Below are positions 25,742 to 34,387 of a stretch of 64,000 nt of DNA, in pieces. The stretch comes from Pelomonas asaccharophilus_A (GTDB taxonomy: Bacteria > Pseudomonadota > Gammaproteobacteria > Burkholderiales > Burkholderiaceae_C): NCBI RefSeq assembly GCF_031458115.1, contig NZ_JAVDXV010000008.1, positions 310,001 to 374,000 on the forward strand, given 5' to 3'. Under the pieces are notes generated by a model. It did not search any database. It was given only the letters and a program-made list of their open reading frames with translations, and was not told where the DNA came from. Numbering within the stretch: position 1 is the stretch's first letter; every line of letters starts with the position of its first letter. The position numbers were made by a program, and so were the translations under genes.

Positions 25742-26011
25742 CTAGCCCACCACAGACGGAATCGTCATCAGCGTGCGCTGGATGTACTCGACCAGCTCCG
25801 TCATCATCCACGGCCCCGCGATGGCCAGCGTCAGGATGGCCGCGACGACCTTGGGCACGAAGGACAGCGTCGCCTCGTTGATCTGCGTGGCCGCCTGGAT
25901 CACGCTGATGACCACGCCGACCAGCAGCACCACGATGAGGATGGGCGCGGCCACCAGCATCAGCATGTACAGGCCTTGCTGGCCGAAGGTGAAAACCTGT
26001 TGAGCATCCAT
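25742..26011 (-). CDS. fliQ: Flagellar export apparatus protein FliQ
   Basis: 89 residues, the usual FliQ size. Two membrane helices (MLMLVAAPILIVVLLVGVVI and VVAAILTLAIAGPWMM) flank the conserved QAATQINEATLSFVPK loop. The ATG at 26011 is used; a longer frame would overlap fliP. It starts one base after the fliP stop and ends 9 bases before fliR. Confidence 0.96.
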   Translation of the reverse strand: MDAQQVFTFGQQGLYMLMLVAAPILIVVLLVGVVISVIQAATQINEATLSFVPKVVAAILTLAIAGPWMMTELVEYIQRTLMTIPSVVG

Positions 26012-26012
26012 G

Positions 26013-26759
26013 TCAGGTGGCGAAGCTAGCGGCCAGAGAGCCGAGTAGGAGGTTCCATCCATCCGCGAGGACGAATAGCATCAGCTTGAAGGGCAGGGCT
26101 ACGAGCACGGGTGACAGCATCATCATGCCCAGGCTCATCAGCACGCTGGCCACGATCATGTCGATGACCAGGAAGGGGATGAAGATCAGGAAGGCGATCT
26201 GGAAGGCGCTCTTCAGCTCGCTGGTGATGAAGGCGGGCACCAGCACCTTGAAGGGCACGTCCTCGGGCTTGATGCTGGCGTCCAGCTTAGCCAGGCGCGA
26301 GAACAGCGCGACGTCGGCCTGGCGGGTCTGCTTCAGCATGAAGCCGCGCATCGGCACCTCGGCGCGCTTCAGCGCCTCGTCGAACTGGATCTGGCCCGCG
26401 CTGTAGGGCTGCCAGGCGTCGGCATAGACCTTGTCCAGCGTGGGGCTCATGACGAAGAAGGTCAGGAACAGGCTGAGGCCGATGATGACCTGGTTGGGCG
26501 GCGCGGCCTGCGTGCCCAGTGCCTGGCGCGTCAGGCTCAGCACGATGGCGATGCGCGTGAAGGCGGTCATCATCAGGATGACGGCCGGCAGGAAGCCCAG
26601 CGCCGTGAAGAACAGCAGCGTCTGGATGGGCACGGAGTAGCTGCTGCCACCGGCGCCCTGGCCGACCAGCAACGGCAGCGTGGCGGGCGGCGTCTGTGCC
26701 TGCTGGGCGAGCGCGCTGCTGGCGGCGAGCAGCAGCAGGAGGCCGATGGCCTTACGCAT
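26013..26759 (-). CDS. fliP: Flagellar export apparatus protein FliP
   Basis: 248 residues with a cleavable signal peptide (RKAIGLLLLLAASSALAQ) as is usual for FliP. Core motifs: TAFTRIAIVLSLTRQALG, LFLTFFVMSPTLDKVY, FIPFLVIDMIVASVLMSLGM and MMLSPVLVALPFKLMLFV. Main pore protein of the export gate. The start overlaps fliO by 8 bases. Confidence 0.97.
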   Translation of the reverse strand: MRKAIGLLLLLAASSALAQQAQTPPATLPLLVGQGAGGSSYSVPIQTLLFFTALGFLPAVILMMTAFTRIAIVLSLTRQALGTQAAPPNQVIIGLSLFLTFFVMSPTLDKVYADAWQPYSAGQIQFDEALKRAEVPMRGFMLKQTRQADVALFSRLAKLDASIKPEDVPFKVLVPAFITSELKSAFQIAFLIFIPFLVIDMIVASVLMSLGMMMLSPVLVALPFKLMLFVLADGWNLLLGSLAASFAT

Positions 26760-27072
26760 TGCCGCGCTCCTTGTGCAACAGCTTGGCGAACGTAGCCGGC
26801 GCGACCGGCTCGGCCTGCGGCGGCATCACGTGCAGCGTGGAGATGTTCTGTGCGGTGGCGCCCAGCACCAGCCAGCGGCGGTCCTCACCCTGGCCCACTT
26901 CGACGACCAGGATGCGCTGGTTGGGCGCCATCGGCAACTGCGCGACGACGCGCAGCACGCCGGCCGCAGCCGCGCCGCCCATGGGTGTGCGCTTCAGCAG
27001 CCACAGCGCGACCGGGATCAGCGCGACGATGCCGAGAAACCAGAGAAAGGGGAGCAGGCCGGAAGCATTCAT
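26752..27072 (-). CDS. fliO: Flagellar export apparatus protein FliO
   Basis: 106 residues. One N-terminal membrane helix (LLPFLWFLGIVALIPVALWLL) and a cytoplasmic FliO domain (VVAQLPMAPNQRILVVEVGQGEDRRWLVLG, followed by ATAQNISTLHVM). FliO assists assembly of the FliP ring. Located between fliN and fliP as usual; 84 bases separate it from fliN. Confidence 0.9.
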   Translation of the reverse strand: MNASGLLPFLWFLGIVALIPVALWLLKRTPMGGAAAAGVLRVVAQLPMAPNQRILVVEVGQGEDRRWLVLGATAQNISTLHVMPPQAEPVAPATFAKLLHKERGNA

Positions 27073-27156
27073 GCCTCGGCATTCTGCGGACGGACTTGAG
27101 CCGTCAAATCCCTCAAATGGCAGCGCAAAGCTGCCCTTGTTCGGGGACTGGAAAGG

Positions 27157-27603
27157 TCAGGCGGCCTTCGACAGGCGGCGCATGCGCTCCGACGGCGTGA
27201 CGATGTCGGTCAGGCGGATACCGAACTTGTCGTTCACCACCACCACCTCGCCCTGCGCGATCAGGTAGCCGTTGACCAGCACGTCCATGGGCTCGCCGGC
27301 CAGCGCGTCCAGCTCGACGACGGAGCCCTGGGCCAGTTGCAGGATGTTCTTGATCGGGATGCGGGTACGGCCCAGTTCCACGGTCAGCTGGACGGGGATG
27401 TCCAGGATCATGTTGATGTCGCCCGCCGGCCCGCCCGCCGTCGTGGGCGAGAAGTTGGCGAAGCTGGGCGTTGACACCTGCTCGGGCACCTCGGTGACCT
27501 CGGAGGCGGCCGGGGAGGGCGAGGGGGCAGCCTCGGCAAGCGCGGCGGCCCATTCGGCCGCCATTGCGTCCTGTTCTTCTTGGCTGGGTGTGTCAGGCGT
27601 CAT
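27157..27603 (-). CDS. fliN: Flagellar motor switch protein FliN
   Basis: 148 residues. The C-terminal SpoA domain (about 65-143) carries LDIPVQLTVELGRTRIPIKN and VNGYLIAQGEVVVVNDKFGIRLTDIV. The acidic, Ala/Ser-rich N-terminal 60 residues are a disordered extension longer than in some FliN proteins. It forms the base of the cytoplasmic C-ring with FliM. Start overlaps fliM by 11 bases. Confidence 0.96.
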   Translation of the reverse strand: MTPDTPSQEEQDAMAAEWAAALAEAAPSPSPAASEVTEVPEQVSTPSFANFSPTTAGGPAGDINMILDIPVQLTVELGRTRIPIKNILQLAQGSVVELDALAGEPMDVLVNGYLIAQGEVVVVNDKFGIRLTDIVTPSERMRRLSKAA

Positions 27604-28597
27604 GTTTGGCTCCCAGCCAGCTCTCTTGAGAGCCGGTCAGCATCTTGTCGATCTTGAGGGCGTACTTGCCGTTGGACGTGCCGTAGTGGCATTCGAAGAC
27701 GGGCACGCCGTCTACCTTGGTCTGGATCAAGGGTTCGAGGTCCAGCTCGATGAAGTCGCCGGGCTTGAAGGCCAGCAACTGCTCCACGGTGGCGGGCGCG
27801 GTGCCCAGTTCCGCGACCAGCTCCACCTCGGCGTCCTGGATCTGCCGCTTCATCAGGTTGATCCAGCGGCGGTCGGGCTCGGAAGAGTCGCCCACCGTTG
27901 TGGAGTACAGCACGTCGCGGATGGGTTCCAGCGTCGAGTACGGGATGCAGAAGTAGATGGTGCCGCTGGTTTCGCCGATCTCCAGCGTGAACGACGTGGA
28001 CACGACGATCTCGCTGGGCGTGGCGATGTTGGCGAACTGGGGCTGCATCTCCGAGCGCTGGTATTCCAGTTCCAGCGGATAGATGCCCTTCCAGGCCTTG
28101 TGGTACTCGGTCAGGATGACTTCGACGATGCGCGTGATGACGCGCTGCTCGGTGGGTGAGAAGTCGCGGCCCTCGATGCGCGCGTGGAACTTGCCGATGC
28201 CGCCGAACAGCGAGTCGATGACGGCGAACACCAGTGTCGGGTCGCAGACGATGAGCCCGCTGCCGCGCAGCGGTTTCACCGACACGATGTTGAAGTTGGT
28301 CGGGACGACGATCTCGCGCAGGAAGGCGCTGTACTTCTGCACCTTGATGCCACCAATGGCGACTTCCGGGCTCTTGCGGATGAAGTTGAACAGGCCCACG
28401 CGGATGTTGCGCGCGAACCGCTCGTTGATGATCTCCATCGTGGGCATGCGCCCACGGACGATGCGTTCCTGGCTCGCGAGGTTGTACTCGCGTATGCCGC
28501 CGACCTGCTCCTCTTCCTGCTCGAGCTTCTGGCTCTCGCCGGTGATGCCCTGGAGCAGTGCATCGACTTCGTCTTGCGAAAGAATCTGCTGATTCAT
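27593..28597 (-). CDS. fliM: Flagellar motor switch protein FliM
   Basis: 334 residues. The N-terminal CheY-P binding peptide is intact (LSQDEVDALLQG), followed by the middle domain (ERIVRGRMPTMEIINERFAR, LRGSGLIVCDPTLVFAVIDSLFGG) and the C-terminal SpoA domain (KPGDFIELDLEPLIQTKVDG). It binds phosphorylated CheY and reverses the motor. It lies 6 bases after fliL and overlaps fliN. Confidence 0.97.
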   Translation of the reverse strand: MNQQILSQDEVDALLQGITGESQKLEQEEEQVGGIREYNLASQERIVRGRMPTMEIINERFARNIRVGLFNFIRKSPEVAIGGIKVQKYSAFLREIVVPTNFNIVSVKPLRGSGLIVCDPTLVFAVIDSLFGGIGKFHARIEGRDFSPTEQRVITRIVEVILTEYHKAWKGIYPLELEYQRSEMQPQFANIATPSEIVVSTSFTLEIGETSGTIYFCIPYSTLEPIRDVLYSTTVGDSSEPDRRWINLMKRQIQDAEVELVAELGTAPATVEQLLAFKPGDFIELDLEPLIQTKVDGVPVFECHYGTSNGKYALKIDKMLTGSQESWLGAKHDA

Positions 28598-28603
28598 TGC
28601 GCG

Positions 28604-29200
28604 TTACTGCACGATGAAGTTGGAGAAGTGGACGTGGGTGACCGGGCTCTCGACCTGCACCTTCTTTTTCTTCTTTTTCTTCTTGGGCGCGTCGGCCGGC
28701 GGGTCTTCCTCGTCCTCGTCGTCAAGCTCGATGCCCATGGGGCGCACCGACTCGCGGATGATCTCCTTGGCCAGCTTTTCCTTGCCCTCGCGGCTCAGCA
28801 GGTCGGCGGCGGTCTTGTGCGCCAGCACCATCAACACGTTGCTGCGGATGGCCGGCATGTAGGCCTTGATCTGTTCAGCGAACTTGGGGTCGTCCACCTC
28901 CAGCGTGACGCCCACCTGCGCGAAGCGGTCCACGTCCTTGTCGGCCAGGTTGACCGTGAAAGGGTCCAGCGGCACGAAGCTGGGCGGCTTGTCGCTCTTG
29001 GGCTTGGCCTTGGCCTTGGGGGCCACCTCGGCGTGCTCCGCGCCGTCCTCGCCGTCCTCGGCGGGCTTTTTCTTCAGCAACAGCACGGCGGCGCCGCCGC
29101 CCACGAGCACCAGCACCAGCACGGCAGCCAGGATCATGACCAGCTTCTTCTTGCCGCCGCCCTGGGGCGCGGCCGCTTCGGCAGCAGGCGCAGTCGCCAT
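28604..29200 (-). CDS. fliL: Flagellar basal body-associated protein FliL
   Basis: 198 residues. One membrane helix (KLVMILAAVLVLVLVGGGAAVLLL, about 18-41) and a periplasmic SPFH-like domain (PLDPFTVNLADKDVDRFAQV ... RSNVLMVLAHKTAADLLSREGKEKLAKEI). FliL strengthens the stator-rotor contact. Unusual: between the conserved domain and the closing VTHVHFSNFIVQ there is a charged insert, DDEDEEDPPADAPKKKKKKKK, about 25 residues. First gene of the fliL-M-N-O-P-Q-R run. Confidence 0.93.
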   Translation of the reverse strand: MATAPAAEAAAPQGGGKKKLVMILAAVLVLVLVGGGAAVLLLKKKPAEDGEDGAEHAEVAPKAKAKPKSDKPPSFVPLDPFTVNLADKDVDRFAQVGVTLEVDDPKFAEQIKAYMPAIRSNVLMVLAHKTAADLLSREGKEKLAKEIIRESVRPMGIELDDEDEEDPPADAPKKKKKKKKVQVESPVTHVHFSNFIVQ

Positions 29201-29323
29201 GAAAACTCCTTAAGGTCCAGCCCCCGACACGCGGTGGGCCCATCTGCGCCTGATTATTGACCCAGGCCCCCGCCGGGATGCGCGGATTAGCTTGAGCGGG
29301 GCGTGGCTATTTCCGCTTCAGCT

Positions 29324-30526
29324 TCAGGCAAATGTGTCGAGCAGGCCCACGCTGCGGCGGACTGGGGCGGAGCTGGCCGCCGGCTCGCCAACCTGGCCAC
29401 CTGGCGTGCCGCGTCCATCACCGCTGGCATTCGCGTTACCCGGTTGGCCGTCACCGTGACCGTTGTCACGCGCACTCTGCTGGAACACGCCACCGCCCGA
29501 CAAGGTCAGACCCTGGCCTTGCAGCGCCGCTGCGAGGTCGGGCAGGCATTGCTCCAGCACCTGGCGGGTCTCGGCCTGCGCGGCCTGGAAGGAAACCTGC
29601 GCCTGGCTGCCGTCCACGACGATCTCCACCGTCACCGGCCCCATCTCGGCTGGGTTGAGCTGCAGCTCGGCGCGCTGCACGCCGTCAACGGCCATCAGGC
29701 TCACGCGAGTCCCCATCTCGGGCGCAAAGGCGGGGCTGTTCAACGGGGCCTGGACGGCGGCCTGCGGCACAGGGGCGGGCTGCGCGTCGGCACGCACCAC
29801 GGGGGCGGGGAGCGACTGCGCCAGCATGTTGGCGAAGCTGGGCGCCGTGGCTTCCTGCCGGGCTGCCGTCGCGCTGACCGGTGTTTCGGCCGCCTTCTGC
29901 AGCGATTCGGTGCTGGCCACCTGCGGCGCCGCGCGGGGCGCCGGCTTGCTGTCGGCGCGCGTGTCCACGGCCGGGCGTGAGCTGTCGGCCGTTTCGACGC
30001 TGCGTCCTGTATCGCCCAGCGCGAGGCGCCGGCCGTCGGTGCGCTCGCGCGCGGCGTCATCGGCATTGGCGGGGAGCGCGGAGGCTGCCGCGTCCGTGGT
30101 CACGGGTGCCGGCGTGGGCAGCGTCGGCGCGGGCGTCAGGCCGATGAGTTGCGTGAACTCGGCCAGTTCCGGCGTGTCGGCATCGGGATCTTCATCGGTG
30201 GCGGCCTTCACGTCGGCGGCCGGGCGCGTGTCGATCTTGTCGGTCGGCGCGGCGGTCTTGGCGCTGGCCTCGGGCGCGCGCTGCGGGGCGGCCAGGCGGG
30301 GCTGGCCGTTGCGGCGGTTTGCGGCGGTGTTGCGCGTGGCGATGTCGCCTTCGTCTACGCCCTCGGAGGTCGTCGCGGCATCATCACCCTCGGTGGAAGG
30401 TGGCGGCGCGGACTGGTCCGTGAGGAATTGCGCAAAGCTGGGGCCGGTAGCGGGCGTGGCCGGGGCGGGCATGGCCGCCGGCGGCATGGCGGGCTTGGAC
30501 GGCAGGTTCTGGGCGCTGCTGATCAT
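29324..30526 (-). CDS. fliK: Flagellar hook-length control protein FliK
   Basis: 400 residues from the ATG at 30526. The N-terminal two thirds are Ala/Pro/Thr-rich and low complexity, as expected for the molecular-ruler part. The C-terminal Flg_hook domain (about 265-355) carries QRAELQLNPAEMGPVTVEIV and QVSFQAAQAETRQVLEQCLP. A Gly/Asp/Asn-rich tail ends the protein. It is secreted during hook assembly and switches export specificity through FlhB. It follows fliJ by 16 bases. Confidence 0.92.
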   Translation of the reverse strand: MISSAQNLPSKPAMPPAAMPAPATPATGPSFAQFLTDQSAPPPSTEGDDAATTSEGVDEGDIATRNTAANRRNGQPRLAAPQRAPEASAKTAAPTDKIDTRPAADVKAATDEDPDADTPELAEFTQLIGLTPAPTLPTPAPVTTDAAASALPANADDAARERTDGRRLALGDTGRSVETADSSRPAVDTRADSKPAPRAAPQVASTESLQKAAETPVSATAARQEATAPSFANMLAQSLPAPVVRADAQPAPVPQAAVQAPLNSPAFAPEMGTRVSLMAVDGVQRAELQLNPAEMGPVTVEIVVDGSQAQVSFQAAQAETRQVLEQCLPDLAAALQGQGLTLSGGGVFQQSARDNGHGDGQPGNANASGDGRGTPGGQVGEPAASSAPVRRSVGLLDTFA

Positions 30527-30542
30527 GTCGGCGCTCCCAGGC

Positions 30543-30989
30543 TCAGGCGTGCGCCATGCGGCGCAGGTGGGCACGGGCCGCGAACTCGTCGGCGGCACGC
30601 TGCTCGCGGCGCTCGTTGGCGCGCTGGGCTTCCGCCTCGCGGCGCTTGATCAGCTGGCGCAGCGCGGCCACGCGCAGTTCGGCCTGGCGCAGGGCGTCGC
30701 GGGCACGGTCCTGGCGCTGGTCGGCATGGCGGGCCACATGGCCTTGCGTGTCGACGGCCTGGTCCAGGCGCTGGCCGAAGTTCTGGTAGCAGCCGACGAT
30801 GCTCATCGTCGTGCCGCTGGCGAATTGCTGGGTCCAGCGCTGCTGGTATTCCTGGCGGTAACCGGCCAGTTCACCATGCTGGTGGCGCGCGGCGTCGGCC
30901 TGGGCGCTGGCGGCATGCAGCGCCTGGGCCGCAGCGTCTCGCTCGGCTTCGGCTCGTTCGAGCAACAGGCTCAGGGTGGATGCACTCAT
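30543..30989 (-). CDS. fliJ: Flagellar export protein FliJ
   Basis: 148 residues, almost wholly predicted coiled coil with many Gln, Arg, Ala and Glu residues (LLLERAEAERDAAAQAL at the start, AALRQLIKRREAEAQRA near 105). FliJ is the stalk of the FliH-FliI ATPase and a chaperone-escort protein. Identification rests on size, helical pattern and the position directly between fliI and fliK. Confidence 0.9.
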   Translation of the reverse strand: MSASTLSLLLERAEAERDAAAQALHAASAQADAARHQHGELAGYRQEYQQRWTQQFASGTTMSIVGCYQNFGQRLDQAVDTQGHVARHADQRQDRARDALRQAELRVAALRQLIKRREAEAQRANERREQRAADEFAARAHLRRMAHA

Positions 30990-31060
30990 TCACTACTCCA
31001 GCGCGGCGCCGGGCCGGATGGCCGGGCGCACAGTCGATATCGGCGACCGGCGCTTGAACT

Positions 31061-32491
31061 TCAAGCGCCCTGGACGACGGCCTGCAACTGATTGACGCTG
31101 GCGTGAAGAAGTGCCGGGCTGTGCATGTCCTGCTGCAGCAGCCGCGTCATGTCGGCATGCAGGCGGACGGCCAGGTCCAGCTCGGGGTCGCTGCCCGGGG
31201 CATAGGCGCCAAGCTGGATCAGGTCGCGGGCCTTGTTGTATTTCGCCAGAAGTTGGCGAAACCGACGCGCGGAATCGACCTGGTTTTGGGGTGCAACACT
31301 GGTCATCACCCGGGAGATGGAGCGCTCGATGTCGATGGCCGGGTAGTGGCCGGCCTCGGCCAGGTCGCGCGACAGCACGATGTGGCCGTCCAGGATGCCG
31401 CGTGCCGCGTCGGCGATCGGGTCTTGCGGATCGTCCCCTTCGGTCAGCACCGTGTAGAAGGCCGTGATGGAGCCCTCGCCCGGCAGGCCGTTGCCGCTGC
31501 GCTCCACCAGCTGCGGCAGCTTGGCGAAGCATGACGGCGGATAGCCTTTGGTGGCCGGTGGCTCGCCGATGGCGAGTGCGATCTCGCGCTGCGCCATCGC
31601 GTAGCGGGTCAGCGAGTCCATCAGCAGCAGCACGTGGCGGCCCTGGTCGCGGAAGAATTCCGCGATCGCCGTGGCGTAGTGCGCGCCCTGCATGCGCATC
31701 AGCGGCGGCGCGTCGGCCGGTGCGGCGACGACGACGCTGCGCTTGAGGCCCTGCTCGCCGAGGATGTCCTCGATGAATTCCTTGACTTCGCGGCCGCGCT
31801 CGCCAATCAGGCCCACGACGATGACGTCGGCCTGGGTGTAGCGCGCCATCATGCCCAGCAGCACCGATTTGCCGACGCCGGTGCCCGCGAACAGGCCCAG
31901 GCGCTGGCCGCGGCCCACGGTCAGCAGCGCGTTGATCGCACGCACGCCGGTGTCCAGCGGCGTGCGCACCGGGTCGCGGTCCATCGCGTTGATGGGGCGG
32001 CGCACCATGGGTTCGTTGTGGATGCCGCCCAGCTCGCCGCCGCGGTCCAGCGGATGGCCGTGCGAATCCACCACGCGGCCCAGCAGGCCGTCGCCCATGG
32101 GCAGGTGCAGCCCACGGTCCTCGCCGCGGCGCCAGGGGTGCAGCGGCTGGCCCAGCTGCGGCGCCAGCGGCGGCAGATGGCGCGGCACGACGGTGGCGCC
32201 GCTGGACAGGCCCTGCACCTCGTCGGTGGGCATCAGGTAGGCGCGGTCGCCCGAGAAGCCGACGACCTCGGCGTTCACCGGCGCCGCGCCGCGGCGTGGA
32301 TTGCTGCCGCTGCTGGGCATCTGGATGCGGCACACCGAGCCCAGCGGCACCTTGATGCCGGTGGCCTCCAGCACCAGGCCGGCCACGCGCACCAGCTTGC
32401 CCTGCGACTCCAGCGGCGTGGGATTGCCGGCCAGCGTTTCCAGGTCGGACAGGTAGCGCTGCCAGCGCTCGCTGCGTTCAGAGAGATTCAT
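31061..32491 (-). CDS. fliI: Flagellum-specific ATPase FliI
   Basis: 476 residues, the F1-beta-like ATPase of the export apparatus. Walker A FAGTGVGKSVLLGMMAR lies near residue 200, with GERGREVKEFIEDIL, the Walker B region VLLLMDSLTRYAMAQREIALA, and FYTVLTEGDDPQDPIAD. The ATG at 32491 is preferred to a GTG two codons earlier; both overlap the end of fliH. It separates chaperones from export substrates. Confidence 0.97.
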   Translation of the reverse strand: MNLSERSERWQRYLSDLETLAGNPTPLESQGKLVRVAGLVLEATGIKVPLGSVCRIQMPSSGSNPRRGAAPVNAEVVGFSGDRAYLMPTDEVQGLSSGATVVPRHLPPLAPQLGQPLHPWRRGEDRGLHLPMGDGLLGRVVDSHGHPLDRGGELGGIHNEPMVRRPINAMDRDPVRTPLDTGVRAINALLTVGRGQRLGLFAGTGVGKSVLLGMMARYTQADVIVVGLIGERGREVKEFIEDILGEQGLKRSVVVAAPADAPPLMRMQGAHYATAIAEFFRDQGRHVLLLMDSLTRYAMAQREIALAIGEPPATKGYPPSCFAKLPQLVERSGNGLPGEGSITAFYTVLTEGDDPQDPIADAARGILDGHIVLSRDLAEAGHYPAIDIERSISRVMTSVAPQNQVDSARRFRQLLAKYNKARDLIQLGAYAPGSDPELDLAVRLHADMTRLLQQDMHSPALLHASVNQLQAVVQGA

Positions 32492-33266
32492 CGTCACTAC
32501 CGCGGCGGTCTTCCCAGATCGCCGGCTGGCCGATCGCCGAGACGGCTTGCTGCCAGCGCGTGGCGATCGTCGCGTCGACGCTGGCGATGTCGGCGTCGAC
32601 CTTCACGCCGCCGCGGGCCACGTCTGGATCGGGGATGAGCTGGGCTTCGCGGGCCTGCATCTCGGTGCCGGCGCCTTCCCGCACCAGCGGGTAGTCGTCG
32701 GGGTGCACGCGCACGCGCACATGGCGGGCCGACAGCTGCAGCGCCTCGACGGCGTCGTGCGCCACGCGGGCGATCAGCTCGGGGCGCTGTTCCAGCTCGC
32801 TGCGCACCACCTGGCGCGCCAGCTCCACCGCGATGCGGGCCACCGTCTGGGCCATGTCGCCTTCCAGCGCCTGCATCTCGGCATCGAAGTTCTTCACCAG
32901 CTGGCCGACCTGCGCGCTGACCTGCTGCGCGAAGCTGTGCTTGAACGCGTCCAGCGCGGCCATGCCGTCGCGGTAGCCGTCCTGATAACCGCCTTGTCGA
33001 GCGGCGTGCAGCTGTTCCTGCAGATCGGGCTCGGGCGGCGGGGGCGGCTCGGCGGCGGTTGCTGCCGTGGCGGGAGGCTGGGCGGCGGGCGTGCCGGGGC
33101 GCATGGGCGCAAACGGCGAGGCCGGCGTGTCGCCCAGGTGGTCCAGGCTCCAGGCCTTGGCGCCCTGGACTTCCTCACCGGGGATGAAGCGCGCATAGCT
33201 GCCGCGCCGCTCGCCTTCGCGGCGGTCGGGCGGGGGAACTTGGCGGGGCGGTTGTCGCGTGACCAT
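32478..33266 (-). CDS. fliH: Flagellar assembly protein FliH
   Basis: 262 residues. A Pro/Ala-rich N-terminal part, a helical middle (QLHAARQGGYQDGYRDGMAA, about 100-150) and a C-terminal domain like the F-type ATPase delta subunit (VARIAVELARQVVRSELEQRPELI, VRVHPDDYPLV). FliH anchors and restrains FliI at the C-ring. Nine bases after fliG; overlaps fliI. Confidence 0.93.
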   Translation of the reverse strand: MVTRQPPRQVPPPDRREGERRGSYARFIPGEEVQGAKAWSLDHLGDTPASPFAPMRPGTPAAQPPATAATAAEPPPPPEPDLQEQLHAARQGGYQDGYRDGMAALDAFKHSFAQQVSAQVGQLVKNFDAEMQALEGDMAQTVARIAVELARQVVRSELEQRPELIARVAHDAVEALQLSARHVRVRVHPDDYPLVREGAGTEMQAREAQLIPDPDVARGGVKVDADIASVDATIATRWQQAVSAIGQPAIWEDRRGSDDESL

Positions 33267-33275
33267 GCCGCGACC

Positions 33276-34271
33276 TTAAACGAACTGGTCGTCGCCGCCG
33301 CCGGCCAGAACGATCTGGCCTTCGTCGACGAGGCGGCGCACGATCTTGAGCATTTCCTTCTGCTCGGCCTCGACCTCGGACAGCCGCACCGGGCCGCGCG
33401 TCTCCAGGTCCTCGCGCAGCGTCTCGGCCGCGCGGGTGGACATGTTGCGGAAGATCTTCTCGCGCAGCTCGGCGCTGGCGCCCTTGAGCGCGACGATGAG
33501 GCTCTCGCTCTGCACTTCCTTGAGCACGGCCTGGATGCCCTTGTCGTCGATCTTGTTCACGTCGTCGAACGTGAACATGTTGTCCATGATCTTCTGGGCC
33601 AGGTCGGCGTCGGCTTCGCGGATGTAGTCCAGCGCCGAGGCTTCGACGCTGGAGCCCATCATGTTGATGATTTCGGCCGCCGTCTTGGCGCCGCCCAGCG
33701 AGCTCTTCTTCATGCGCTCGCCGCCGGCCAGGATCTGGCTCATGACCTCGTTCAGGTCCTTCAGCGCGGTCGGCTGGATGCCGTCCAGCGTCGCGATGCG
33801 GATCAGCACCTCGTTGCGGCCCCGCTCGGTGAACAGCTTCAGCACCGAGCTGGTCTGATCGAAGTCCAGGTGGGCCAGGATGGCCGCAATGATCTGCGGG
33901 TGTTCGTTGCGCAGCAACTCGGCCACGGAGGCCGCGTCCATCCACTTGAGGCTTTCGATGGAGGACACGTCACTGCCTTGCAGGATGCGGTCCAGCAGCA
34001 GGTTGGCCTTGTCCTCGCCCAGCGCCTTGCGCAGCACGGCGCGCACGTACTCGTCGGTGTCGGTGACCAGCGTGCTGTGCGTCTCGGCGACCGAGTCGAA
34101 CTTCTCCAGCACCTCCTCGACCTGGGCGCGCTTGATGACCTTGAGCTTGGCAATGGTTTCGCCCAGCGCCTGCACTTCCTTGGGCGACAGGTGCTTGAAG
34201 ACCTCGCTGGCCTCTTCTTCGCCCAGCGACATCAACAGGATTGCGGCGTTTTCGGTGCCTTTGTCGTCCAT
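33276..34271 (-). CDS. fliG: Flagellar motor switch protein FliG
   Basis: 331 residues from the ATG at 34271. Three-domain FliG: N-terminal (NAAILLMSLGEEEASEVFKH), middle with the EHPQIIAAILAHL motif, and C-terminal torque helix region (DKGIQAVLKEVQSESLIVALKG ... EKIFRNMSTRAAETLREDLE) containing the charged residues that face MotA. A TTG two codons upstream could extend it but adds nothing conserved. It follows fliF by about 116 bases that hold a hairpin element. Confidence 0.97.
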   Translation of the reverse strand: MDDKGTENAAILLMSLGEEEASEVFKHLSPKEVQALGETIAKLKVIKRAQVEEVLEKFDSVAETHSTLVTDTDEYVRAVLRKALGEDKANLLLDRILQGSDVSSIESLKWMDAASVAELLRNEHPQIIAAILAHLDFDQTSSVLKLFTERGRNEVLIRIATLDGIQPTALKDLNEVMSQILAGGERMKKSSLGGAKTAAEIINMMGSSVEASALDYIREADADLAQKIMDNMFTFDDVNKIDDKGIQAVLKEVQSESLIVALKGASAELREKIFRNMSTRAAETLREDLETRGPVRLSEVEAEQKEMLKIVRRLVDEGQIVLAGGGDDQFV

Positions 34272-34332
34272 CGTCAAACCTCAATAGCTGAGGCGTAGTG
34301 TCTTCCCAAGCGGCTGCCACGGAACTGGCTTT

Positions 34333-34386
34333 GCCAGGCCGTCGGCAGCGCCCCCTTGAGGGGGCTCGCGAAGCGAGTAGGGGGTG
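34333..34386. repeat. Hairpin-rich element between fliF and fliG
   Basis: Two back-to-back hairpins, CCCCCTTGAGGGGG (34351-34364) and CTCGCGAAGCGAG (34366-34378), fill the short fliF-fliG gap. The style resembles small interspersed hairpin repeats of Burkholderiales genomes. It shares the CCCC-T-GGGG hairpin type, but not the full sequence, with the 93-base repeat described at 37913. It may stabilise or limit the mRNA between the two genes. Confidence 0.5.
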
Positions 34387-34387
34387 G

